From: Lachnospiraceae bacterium UBA7109 | Lineage (GTDB): Bacteria > Bacillota > Clostridia > Lachnospirales > Lachnospiraceae | Assembly: GCA_002492335.1 (NCBI GenBank) | Contig: DKYD01000110.1 | Span: 1 to 14,491, forward strand | Reading direction: 5' to 3' | DNA length: 14,491 nucleotides | Part shown: positions 6,111 to 13,241 of the stretch, in pieces | Position numbering within the stretch: the stretch's first letter is position 1 | Layout of the letters: each line of letters begins with the position of its first letter | Notes under the pieces: model-generated | The model's input: only the letters and a program-made list of their open reading frames with translations | Database searches by the model: none | Told to the model about the DNA's origin: nothing | Position numbers and translations under genes: made by a program

Positions 6111-7457
6111 TTATTCTGCCGCAAGACCTTCTGCTTTCATTACATCGACCACCTGGCCGACATATTTTGCACAAAGCTCATCGGTTGACGCTTCCACCAT
6201 AACCCTGATCACAGGCTCCGTACCACTCTCTCTCACAAGAATACGTCCGTCGTCGCCAAGCGCCGCGGCCACCTCATCCACTGCCTTTATCACTTCCGGA
6301 TTCTCACGTGCCGTTTTCTTATCAAATACTCTGACGTTCTGAAGAAGCTGCGGATAAATCTTTACCGGCTCAGCAAGCTTTGCAAGCGTCATCTTCTTTT
6401 CCAGCATAACTTCCATAATCATAAGGGAAGTCAGAATACCGTCGCCTGTTGTCGCATGTTTGCTGAATATGATATGTCCGGACTGCTCTCCGCCAAGGCA
6501 GAAATTATTCTGCACCATGTTTTCATATACATATTTATCACCGACCGCCGTCTTCTCATACTTCATGCCGATTTTATCACATGCCTTATATAAGCCCAGA
6601 TTAGACATAATTGTCGTAACAATCGTATCTCCGTTCAGGCGGCCGTTTTCTTTCAGATATTTACCGCAGATATAAAGAATCAGATCGCCGTCTACCACAT
6701 TTCCATTCTCATCTACTGCAATACATCGATCCGCATCTCCGTCATAGGCAAATCCTACGTCCAGTTTATTCTCTTTTACATACTGCTGCAGCACTTCGAT
6801 ATGGGTAGAGCCGCAATTTGTATTGATGTTCGTTCCATCCGGCTCGCAATTGATAACATAGGTCTTTGCGCCAAGCGCGTCATATACACTTTTTGCTATC
6901 GTAAACGCACTTCCGTTTGAGCAGTCAAGACCAATCCTCTTTCCCTCAAAAGAACGTGTCGCAAGTGAAATCAGATAACCGATGTAACGGTTTCTTCCCG
7001 CCGCATAATCAATCGTTCGGCCGATCTTCTCTTTCTTTGCAAGAGGAAGCTCACCCATTTCTCCGTCAATATAGCTTTCAATCTTATTTTCGACTTCTGC
7101 TTCCATCTTATGCCCTTTTCCATTGATAATCTTGATTCCATTATCATAGAACGGATTGTGACTTGCGGAAATCATAATCCCACAGTCGAACCCTTCTGTT
7201 CTTGTTACATAGGACACACTTGGCGTTGTTGTAACATGAAGAAGATATGCATTTGCTCCGGATGCAGTAAGACCTGCCGCCAGTGCATACTCAAACATAT
7301 AGCTGCTCCTTCTGGTATCTTTTCCAATTACTACCTTTGCCTGATGATCCTGGCCATAATACCAGCCCAGAAATCTTCCCACTTTAAATGCATGTTCTAC
7401 TGTCAGGACTTCATTCGCTTCTCCCCTGAAACCATCTGTCCCAAAATATTTACCCAT
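6111..7457 (-). CDS. glmM: Phosphoglucosamine mutase GlmM
   Basis: GlmM interconverts glucosamine-6-phosphate and glucosamine-1-phosphate on the way to UDP-GlcNAc, the precursor of peptidoglycan and other wall polymers. The 448 residues match the family length. The start reads G-K-Y-F-G-T-D-G-F-R-G. The phosphorylated serine is S99 in I-S-A-S-H-N-P, the magnesium loop is D-G-D-A-D-R (239-244), the sugar-binding loop is G-G-E-Q-S-G-H (322-328), and the phosphate loop is R-E-S-G-T-E-P (409-415). The Gly-Glu-Gln-Ser loop and full N-terminal motif favour GlmM over phosphomannomutase. AAGGAG lies eight bases before the ATG. It sits 27 bases after the transformylase gene and probably shares its transcript. 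Confidence 0.95.
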   Translation of the reverse strand: MGKYFGTDGFRGEANEVLTVEHAFKVGRFLGWYYGQDHQAKVVIGKDTRRSSYMFEYALAAGLTASGANAYLLHVTTTPSVSYVTRTEGFDCGIMISASHNPFYDNGIKIINGKGHKMEAEVENKIESYIDGEMGELPLAKKEKIGRTIDYAAGRNRYIGYLISLATRSFEGKRIGLDCSNGSAFTIAKSVYDALGAKTYVINCEPDGTNINTNCGSTHIEVLQQYVKENKLDVGFAYDGDADRCIAVDENGNVVDGDLILYICGKYLKENGRLNGDTIVTTIMSNLGLYKACDKIGMKYEKTAVGDKYVYENMVQNNFCLGGEQSGHIIFSKHATTGDGILTSLMIMEVMLEKKMTLAKLAEPVKIYPQLLQNVRVFDKKTARENPEVIKAVDEVAAALGDDGRILVRESGTEPVIRVMVEASTDELCAKYVGQVVDVMKAEGLAAE

Positions 7458-7484
7458 TTTCCAGTCTCCTTTATTATTACATTA

Positions 7485-8663
7485 TTAATGATGGAATAAT
7501 CTTATTCCTGTAAATGCCATTACCATGTCATATTTATTACATGCAGCAATCACATTGTCATCTCTTACAGAACCGCCCGGCTGCGCAACGTATTTGACGC
7601 CGCTCTTATGCGCACGTTCAATGTTATCGCCAAACGGGAAGAATGCATCCGAGCCAAGCGCTACATCCGTCAGTTTATCAAGCCATTCTCTTTTCGCTTC
7701 TCTTGTAAATACTTCCGGCTTCTCCTTAAAGATATTCGGCCATGCGTCGTCAGCAAGTACATCCATATAATCCTCGCCAATGTACAGATCAATTGCATTG
7801 TCACGGTCTGCACGGCGGATACCGTCTATAAACGGAAGATTCATGACCTGCGGCGACTGTCTTAACCACCAGTTGTCTGCCTTCTGTCCTGCAAGACGTG
7901 TACAGTGGATTCTGGACTGCTGTCCCGCACCGATACCGATTGCCTGACCGTCTTTTACATAACAGACAGAATTGGACTGTGTATATTTTAAAGTAATCAT
8001 AGAAATCGCCAGGTCAATTTTCGCCTGCTCCGTAAGCTCCTTATTCTCTGTCACAATATCAGAAAAGAATTCGTCGTCAATCTTCAGTTCATTTCTTCCC
8101 TGTTCAAAGGTGATTCCATACACTTCCTTGTGCTCCAGCGCCTGCGGAACATAATCCGGATCAATCTGAATTACATTATAATTGCCTTTCTTTTTCTGTT
8201 TTAAAATTTCCAGCGCTTCCTCTGTATATCCCGGAGCGATTACGCCGTCGGAAACCTCACGCTTAATAAGCCTTGCCGTATCTGCATCGCAGACGTCGGA
8301 AAGAGAAATAAAATCACCAAAAGAAGACATCCTGTCTGCCCCTCTTGCTCTTGCATAAGCACAGGCAAGCGGAGATAACTCTCCCAGATCATCTACCCAG
8401 TATATTTTTGCAAGGGTATCACTCATCGGAAGTCCTACTGCAGCCCCTGCCGGCGATACATGCTTAAAAGATGTTGCCGCCGGAAGACCGGTTGCTTTTT
8501 TCAGCTCGCTGACAAGCTGCCAGCCATTGAAAGCATCCAGGAAATTGATATATCCCGGTTTTCCGTTTAACACCTGAATCGGAAGCTCGCTTCCATCTGC
8601 CATGTAGATTCTGGAAGGCTTCTGATTCGGATTACAGCCATACTTTAATTCTAATTCTTTCAT
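7485..8663 (-). CDS. purH: AICAR transformylase (PurH C-terminal-domain type, stand-alone)
   Basis: This enzyme formylates AICAR to FAICAR with 10-formyl-tetrahydrofolate, the ninth step of purine synthesis. At 392 residues it corresponds to the transformylase half of bifunctional PurH. The catalytic K67-H68 is present in S-F-K-H-V-S-P-A-G-A-A-V-G. The C-terminal region has F-F-P-F-G-D-N-I, A-Q-P-G-G-S-V-R-D-D and the ending T-G-I-R-L-F-H-H, as in PurH. The N-terminal cyclohydrolase (MGS-like) half is missing. This is not a truncation, because a separate IMP cyclohydrolase gene lies 11 bases upstream. The ribosome binding site TAAGGAGG overlaps the stop codon of that gene, so the two are translationally linked. 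The symbol purH is used by homology, although only one of the two PurH activities is present. Confidence 0.93.
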   Translation of the reverse strand: MKELELKYGCNPNQKPSRIYMADGSELPIQVLNGKPGYINFLDAFNGWQLVSELKKATGLPAATSFKHVSPAGAAVGLPMSDTLAKIYWVDDLGELSPLACAYARARGADRMSSFGDFISLSDVCDADTARLIKREVSDGVIAPGYTEEALEILKQKKKGNYNVIQIDPDYVPQALEHKEVYGITFEQGRNELKIDDEFFSDIVTENKELTEQAKIDLAISMITLKYTQSNSVCYVKDGQAIGIGAGQQSRIHCTRLAGQKADNWWLRQSPQVMNLPFIDGIRRADRDNAIDLYIGEDYMDVLADDAWPNIFKEKPEVFTREAKREWLDKLTDVALGSDAFFPFGDNIERAHKSGVKYVAQPGGSVRDDNVIAACNKYDMVMAFTGIRLFHH

Positions 8664-8674
8664 TCGTATCCTCC

Positions 8675-9388
8675 TTACTGATTCTTATTTACAATCTTTG
8701 TCTCATAAGTTCCATCTGCAATATTGATATAACGCACAAACAAAGATACCTTATTATCTTCATTCAGGCTGTTCCATAAAGTCTCTGTAAATGCATCCAT
8801 ATCATCCGGGATCGCAACCAGCTTCGGTTCCCCTTCAAAGCTTGGAAGCGGATTGCCGTCGCATTTGTATGTATGAATAAAATGTCCTTCTCCTGCCGCC
8901 GGATTCTCGTATGCAAACGTATAACGATTACAGCTCTGCGGATTTCCATTATTACTCTTTAAGATAGACATTGCATAATTATAACTTCCGTTTTCAATAT
9001 GCATTACTCCGGAAATTCTTGGAGTATAATTCGGGCCGTCCGGCTCAAATTCCCGGCTTCTCAGGCACTGTTCAAATGTCATCTGTTTGTCCATGCCTTC
9101 ATAGATCGTATCTGTCTGATCCCCGTTTGTCACAATTGTCTTATTACCAAGCACACGCACCGGTGCATAAATAATCAGACTCGGATCTGTAAGCTTAGAC
9201 GGATCAAATGCCTGTGTGCGGATTCCTTCTCCTTCTTCTGCGAAGATACGGTTCCGGCTGTTCTCACTTCGTCCCATAATAAAGTATGCGGTTACTGCTT
9301 TTGTCCCATCAGCACTTTTTCCTATGATGATGCCACGCCCCGGATATGAATTCTCCTGCAGTTCTTTTTCAAGATTTAACATTTCCAT
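8675..9388 (-). CDS. purO: IMP cyclohydrolase, PurO-like family
   Basis: The 237-residue protein resembles the PurO-type IMP cyclohydrolase family (Pfam IMP_cyclohyd), first known from archaea. That family closes FAICAR to IMP, the last step of the pathway. Visible features are Y-P-G-R-G-I-I-I-G near residue 15, A-Y-F-I-M-G-R-S-E-N-S-R-N-R-I-F at about 34-49, N-G-D-Q-T-D, and P-D-G-P-N-Y-T-P-R-I-S-G. The start at 9386-9388 is chosen because AAGGAG precedes it by eight bases. An in-frame ATG at 9407-9409 would add seven residues but has no ribosome binding site. It is the first gene of the minus-strand block, with a good promoter upstream, and it supplies the activity lacking in the adjacent transformylase. 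Function is inferred from family and context. Confidence 0.88.
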   Translation of the reverse strand: MEMLNLEKELQENSYPGRGIIIGKSADGTKAVTAYFIMGRSENSRNRIFAEEGEGIRTQAFDPSKLTDPSLIIYAPVRVLGNKTIVTNGDQTDTIYEGMDKQMTFEQCLRSREFEPDGPNYTPRISGVMHIENGSYNYAMSILKSNNGNPQSCNRYTFAYENPAAGEGHFIHTYKCDGNPLPSFEGEPKLVAIPDDMDAFTETLWNSLNEDNKVSLFVRYINIADGTYETKIVNKNQ

Positions 9389-9433
9389 GAATATGTCTCC
9401 TTCTTTCATTCGTTCATTTTTGCTACGCTTTTC

Positions 9434-9462
9434 ATTATATATAAAATCTATATGTTTTTCCA
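9434..9462 (-). promoter_or_regulatory. Sigma-A-type promoter of the purO-purH-glmM block
   Basis: On the minus strand TGGAAA (9457-9462, 4 of 6) and a perfect TATAAT (9434-9439) are 17 bases apart. The -10 ends 45 bases before the purO start codon. The gap between purO and the divergent lipoprotein is only 122 bases. It shows no purine riboswitch-like structure or convincing PurR box. Confidence 0.7.
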
Positions 9463-9470
9463 GTAGTATT

Positions 9471-9481
9471 TGTGCTAAAAT
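9471..9481 (+). promoter_or_regulatory. Possible extended -10 promoter of the lipoprotein gene
   Basis: TAAAAT at 9476-9481 is preceded by TG and one base, giving an extended -10 element about 30 bases before the start codon. No good -35 is seen, only T-rich sequence at 9453-9460. It would overlap the divergent purO promoter, so the two could compete. Confidence 0.4.
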
Positions 9482-9510
9482 AAAGGAATCATGATTTTAT
9501 GGAGGATATT

Positions 9511-10605
9511 ATGAAAAAACAAAGATTATTTTTACTGTGTCTTATCGCCTTCACATTTCTTCTATGTGGCTGTAATATGGGAAAATCTGCATCCGAATAC
9601 GTCGGAGAACAGATTACATCCATGAAGGAAGGAGATCCAGACAACCTTTCATCTCTTCTTGAAAAGGGAATTATAAACAGCAGTTCTTCATATGCCCTTG
9701 ATTTTCCGGAAGAATTAAAGGCTGATTACCTTGACTTTCTGCAGACTGCAGCCCGGGCTACCCGGTTTAAAGTGTCCTCTGCCAGGGAATCCGAAGCAGA
9801 CACTTATTCCGTGACTGTAACCTTTACTCCTCTGGATATCAGAAATACTTTGCAGAACGCTGTCACTTCCTATCAGAACTCCATGACCTCAGCCGATTTG
9901 ACAGCGGAAACTGCCGCTCTTCTTACCGAGTGCGAAAAAGTGATTTCTGATTCGCCTGTTTATGCATCAGAAACCTATGTTACACTGAATGTATCTGAGA
10001 AAGAGAATGGATACCGGATAAATGCTGATGACTTTGACCATTTTCTGTCCCTGGTATTTTGCAATTTTGATTATATGTATCCTTTCGACGCTGTCTGTGA
10101 ACCCTTGAATGCCCGTGACTTTATCCTCGCAGAGCTTGACGGGATCCTTAAGGGTGATGTTACACAGCTTGCAAAACACTTAGATGAAACAGAAGACATA
10201 CTTCTCTCCGAGTGCCAGAATCAGATAAACCTGATTATTCCGGAACAATTTTCCGCCGAGTATACAGACAGATATTATGCAGCCTTGAGGAATATGCTTC
10301 ATGCCTGCCAGTATGATGCCGGCATCCCCAGAAAGGAAGATGGTCTGTCCTGCTATACGGTCGATATAACCGTGACGCCAAATAACAGTCTTCTTCAGAC
10401 CATACATGAACTGGAAAATGCCACTTTTCCTTCCGTACCGGCATTTTCTAAAGCCACTGTTGAAAAGCTGGAGCAATACGCGGCCGCACCCGTGTATGGA
10501 GAACCCACCGTAGTGCCCCTGTCCTTTTCTCTTTTTTCCACTCCCTCTGAGGAACAAATCGCATCCTTTGAACTGCTTGTAAATACACTCTTTCCGGGAG
10601 AATAA
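9511..10605 (+). CDS. Secreted lipoprotein with two internal repeats, function unknown
   Basis: The 364-residue protein starts with a lipoprotein signal: K-K-Q-R, a hydrophobic core (6-18) and lipobox L-C-G-C with the modified Cys at 21. It should be anchored on the outer face of the membrane. The ATG at 9511 has GGAGG five bases upstream, so the in-frame ATG at 9499 is rejected. The mature part seems to be two copies of one domain (about 27-185 and 197-362). Both have an opening helix with L/I-x-G-D, a Y-x-V-x-x-T-x-T-P strand (99-107 and 282-290), and a P-V-Y motif (149-151 and 327-329) about 45-50 residues later. Both end in a similar F/E-x-L-x-x-x-L-F helix. It resembles small clostridial lipoproteins such as the DUF5105 type, but I cannot place it firmly. 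The next gene follows after 30 bases. Confidence 0.85.
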   Translation: MKKQRLFLLCLIAFTFLLCGCNMGKSASEYVGEQITSMKEGDPDNLSSLLEKGIINSSSSYALDFPEELKADYLDFLQTAARATRFKVSSARESEADTYSVTVTFTPLDIRNTLQNAVTSYQNSMTSADLTAETAALLTECEKVISDSPVYASETYVTLNVSEKENGYRINADDFDHFLSLVFCNFDYMYPFDAVCEPLNARDFILAELDGILKGDVTQLAKHLDETEDILLSECQNQINLIIPEQFSAEYTDRYYAALRNMLHACQYDAGIPRKEDGLSCYTVDITVTPNNSLLQTIHELENATFPSVPAFSKATVEKLEQYAAAPVYGEPTVVPLSFSLFSTPSEEQIASFELLVNTLFPGE

Positions 10606-10635
10606 AAAAATTGATTTGAATATTCAGGATATGCT

Positions 10636-11583
10636 ATGATAATGAACACCAGACAACAAAAACAATGGGGTGAAAAACGATATTATTCCCTGGACTTTTA
10701 TCTGAAACAGACTTATGGGGAAAAATTATATAAGCTTTCTTTAAATGGCGGTATGACCTGCCCGAACCGCGACGGCACGCTGGGAAGAAGAGGCTGTATC
10801 TTCTGCAGCCGGGGCGGCTCCGGAGACTTTGCCAGTGATGCGTCTCTTTCTGTCACAGAGCAGATTGAACAGGGCAAAGCGCTTGTCAGAAACAAGCATA
10901 CAGGAAACGGGTATATTGCATATTTTCAGGCTTATACCAATACTTATGCGCCCCTCGATTACTTAAGAAAATTATATACAGAAGCGATTATGCATCCGGA
11001 CGTCCGGATCCTGTCGATCGCCACCAGACCGGATTGTCTTGACAGTGACGTTCTTCACCTTCTTGAGGAGTTGAACCAGATCAAACCGGTATGGGTAGAG
11101 CTCGGTCTCCAGACCGTTCATGAGGAAAGCGCTGTATTTATCCGCCGGGGTTATAAGTTGCCGGTATTCGAAAGAGCAGTGAAAGATTTACGCCGCGCGA
11201 ATCTTTCAGTCATTGTCCACACGATTCTGGGACTTCCGGGTGAGGATCCAGGAATGATGCTGGAAACGATGCATTACCTGAACACGCTGGATATCCAGGG
11301 TGTAAAGCTTCAGTTACTGCACATACTAAAGGATACAGATCTCGCTGCGTACTATGAAATTCATCCGTTTCCTGTCTTATCGGAGGAGGAATATATCCGG
11401 CTTCTTGGAACATGTATCGGACATCTGAGACCGGACATTGTCATTCACCGTCTGACAGGGGACGGCCCGAAAGCGCTTCTCATTGCTCCTTTATGGAGCG
11501 GCAGCAAACGACATGTATTAAACAGCATACATGCCTGGCTGAAGGCGCAGGACATCTGGCAGGGAAAGGAGTTATCATTATGA
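10636..11583 (+). CDS. Radical SAM protein, TIGR01212/YhcC family
   Basis: At 315 residues it has the family's normal size. The iron-sulfur motif is C42-x11-C54-x2-C57 in T-C-P-N-R-D-G-T-L-G-R-R-G-C-I-F-C. This is the long-spaced form seen in the YhcC/Elp3-related group rather than the standard C-x3-C-x2-C. Downstream are Y-F-Q-A-Y-T-N-T-Y-A-P near residue 95, S-I-A-T-R-P-D-C, W-V-E-L-G-L-Q-T and H-T-I-L-G-L-P-G-E, all typical of this family. It is expected to bind a 4Fe-4S cluster and S-adenosylmethionine in the cytosol. Its substrate is not established to my knowledge. AGGA lies six bases before the ATG at 10636, and a second ATG at 10642 is possible. Its TGA overlaps the start of the next gene as ATGA. 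Confidence 0.93.
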   Translation: MIMNTRQQKQWGEKRYYSLDFYLKQTYGEKLYKLSLNGGMTCPNRDGTLGRRGCIFCSRGGSGDFASDASLSVTEQIEQGKALVRNKHTGNGYIAYFQAYTNTYAPLDYLRKLYTEAIMHPDVRILSIATRPDCLDSDVLHLLEELNQIKPVWVELGLQTVHEESAVFIRRGYKLPVFERAVKDLRRANLSVIVHTILGLPGEDPGMMLETMHYLNTLDIQGVKLQLLHILKDTDLAAYYEIHPFPVLSEEEYIRLLGTCIGHLRPDIVIHRLTGDGPKALLIAPLWSGSKRHVLNSIHAWLKAQDIWQGKELSL

Positions 11584-12107
11584 CAGAAGTATTAAAATTA
11601 TATAAACTGATTATTCTTTATATGCTGAGTAAAGTTGATTTCCCATTAACAAATTCACAGCTTTCAGAATTTATTCTTAACGAGGGCTATACGACCTATT
11701 TTAAGCTCCAGCAGGCAATTTCCGAATTGATAAATTCCGGATTTATCCGTGAAGAATCTACGCACAGCCGTACTTTTTATCATCTGACCGAAGAGGGAGC
11801 CGAGACAATCCGGTATTTTAAAAATGATATCTCCCATGCCATCCAGTCGGATATTGACGCCTTTCTTCGTGAAAAAAAGTATGAACTGAAAAACGAGGTC
11901 TCTGTGAAATCAGACTATTACCGCAACTCAAACGGAGAATATTCTGTCCGCTGTCAGGTCATCGAGCAGGGCGTCCCGCTGATCGACCTTACCATAACTT
12001 CTCCTACTGAAGAAGAAGCATCCAAAGCTGCAAATAACTGGCAGCAAAAAAATCAGGAGATATATGCTCTGATTATGAAGAATTTATTTTCAAATCGAAA
12101 GGAGTAA
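11580..12107 (+). CDS. DUF4364 family protein with N-terminal winged-helix-like region
   Basis: The 175-residue product matches the DUF4364 family, which is widespread in Clostridia and of unknown function. The first 70 or so residues look like a winged helix: helices around I-I-L-Y-M-L-S and N-S-Q-L-S-E-F-I-L, then a recognition-type helix in F-K-L-Q-Q-A-I-S-E-L-I. A wing follows, with F-Y-H-L-T-E-E-G. The C-terminal half is mixed, with Y-S-V-R-C-Q-V-I-E strands and a final helix. DNA binding is inferred. The ATG at 11580 overlaps the preceding stop (ATGA) and has AAGGAG eight bases upstream. The frame is open further upstream inside the radical SAM gene, but that extension is not family-like. 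Only five bases separate it from the transporter pair. Confidence 0.9.
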   Translation: MTEVLKLYKLIILYMLSKVDFPLTNSQLSEFILNEGYTTYFKLQQAISELINSGFIREESTHSRTFYHLTEEGAETIRYFKNDISHAIQSDIDAFLREKKYELKNEVSVKSDYYRNSNGEYSVRCQVIEQGVPLIDLTITSPTEEEASKAANNWQQKNQEIYALIMKNLFSNRKE

Positions 12108-12112
12108 ATTTT

Positions 12113-12664
12113 ATGAATTTTCGTAAATTCGGGGAATTATACATCAGCTTTTTCCGGGTCGGCATCCTCACCTTCGGCGGCGGGCTGGCCATGCTGCCGA
12201 TGCTGCAGCGTGAAGTCGTAGACCAGAGAAAATGGTGTACGGAAGAAGAAATTCTGGATATGTATGCCATCGGCCAGTGTACCCCGGGGGTCATTGCCGT
12301 AAATACCGCAACTTATGTCGGCTATAAGCAGGCCGGCTTTTTGGGCGGTGTATGTGCCACCCTGGGAATTGTATCCCCTTCCCTGATCATCATCAGCCTG
12401 ATTGCCTCAATCCTCCAAAACTTTATTCATCTTCCGGCAGTCATTCACGCACTTGCAGGCATCCGCATTGTCGTATGTGCCCTGATGCTCAATACGGTAT
12501 TCACAATGGCGAAAAAGGGAATTGTTGACAAGCTTGGACTGGCAATATTTACCGGCGGTTTTATTCTTGCATGCTTTACCCCCGTTCCGACAGCCATGGT
12601 CATCGTACTGGCCGGAATGATCGGGATCATCGCAAAGAAGTTCGGAGGGAAAAAAGAATTATGA
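12113..12664 (+). CDS. CHR-family (chromate) transporter, half-size subunit 1
   Basis: This is a membrane protein of 183 residues with a single CHR domain. F-R-V-G-I-L-T-F-G-G-G-L-A-M-L-P lies near residue 14, and G-Q-C-T-P-G-V-I-A-V-N-T-A-T-Y-V-G near 54. Several hydrophobic helices follow (about 72-98, 105-125 and 140-175). Half-size CHR proteins are usually encoded as adjacent pairs that together match one two-domain ChrA. Proven members expel chromate, but the real substrate of most gut homologues is untested. The ribosome binding site AAGGAG overlaps the DUF4364 stop codon region. The stop overlaps the start of the second subunit (ATGA), suggesting coupled synthesis in equal amounts. Confidence 0.93.
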   Translation: MNFRKFGELYISFFRVGILTFGGGLAMLPMLQREVVDQRKWCTEEEILDMYAIGQCTPGVIAVNTATYVGYKQAGFLGGVCATLGIVSPSLIIISLIASILQNFIHLPAVIHALAGIRIVVCALMLNTVFTMAKKGIVDKLGLAIFTGGFILACFTPVPTAMVIVLAGMIGIIAKKFGGKKEL

Positions 12665-13215
12665 TTTATCTGACATTAGCTTTTGAATTTTTTAAGATTG
12701 GACTGTTTTCCATCGGAGGCGGTATGGCCACCCTGCCCTTCCTTATGGATCTGACTACCAGATATGACTGGTATACTGCCAGCGAGCTCACAAACATGGT
12801 TGCGATCAGCGAAAGCACCCCCGGCCCGGTAGGCATCAATATGGCTACCTACGCAGGCTATAATGCGGCAGGCGTCCCCGGAGCTGTCGTCGCCACCCTG
12901 TCTTTAACAGCACCCGCGCTGATTATTATTGTATTAATTGCAAAATTTCTGGACAGCTTCAGCGAAAACGCTGCCGTCAAGGCTGTATTTTACGGAATCC
13001 GTCCTGCAGTTGCAGCATTAATCGGGTATGCGGTATGGGAGCTTCTGAAAATTGCCCTCGTCACCACAACAGGAGATGCTTTGCAGCTTGACTATACCGG
13101 AATTTTTATCTGTGCGGGTGCCTTTATCCTGCTGCAGATAAAACAGTTAAAAAAGCTTCACCCACTTGTATGGATCGTTGCCGGCGCTGTAATCGGGATC
13201 GTGTTTAAGATGTAG
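12661..13215 (+). CDS. CHR-family (chromate) transporter, half-size subunit 2
   Basis: The 184-residue product is the partner of the preceding subunit and related to it. It has F-K-I-G-L-F-S-I-G-G-G-M-A-T-L-P near residue 10 and A-I-S-E-S-T-P-G-P-V-G-I-N-M-A-T-Y-A-G near 48, followed by four or so hydrophobic segments. The start at 12661 overlaps the previous stop as ATGA. GGAGGG lies 11 bases upstream. The frame is open back to 12571, but that part lies within subunit 1 and is not family-like. The two subunits are diverged rather than identical copies, as expected for an obligate heteromeric pair. The 3' end faces hemW 26 bases away, with no clear terminator between. Confidence 0.93.
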   Translation: MIYLTLAFEFFKIGLFSIGGGMATLPFLMDLTTRYDWYTASELTNMVAISESTPGPVGINMATYAGYNAAGVPGAVVATLSLTAPALIIIVLIAKFLDSFSENAAVKAVFYGIRPAVAALIGYAVWELLKIALVTTTGDALQLDYTGIFICAGAFILLQIKQLKKLHPLVWIVAGAVIGIVFKM

Positions 13216-13241
13216 TATTTCATCTTTTCTTTACAGCGCGT

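Noticed and set aside
9389..9510. Purine riboswitch, ZTP riboswitch or PurR box upstream of the purine genes
   Set aside because: The gap is too short after allowing for the promoters, and none of the conserved motifs of these elements could be recognised.
10611..10640. Promoter TTGATT-N18-TATGAT just before the radical SAM gene
   Set aside because: The -10 would contain the start codon itself, so the transcript would begin inside the gene. The short 30-base gap after the lipoprotein gene suggests read-through instead.
13216..13241. Terminator between the convergent transporter pair and hemW
   Set aside because: Only 26 bases are present, with no stable inverted repeat. Termination must occur inside the opposing genes or further on.
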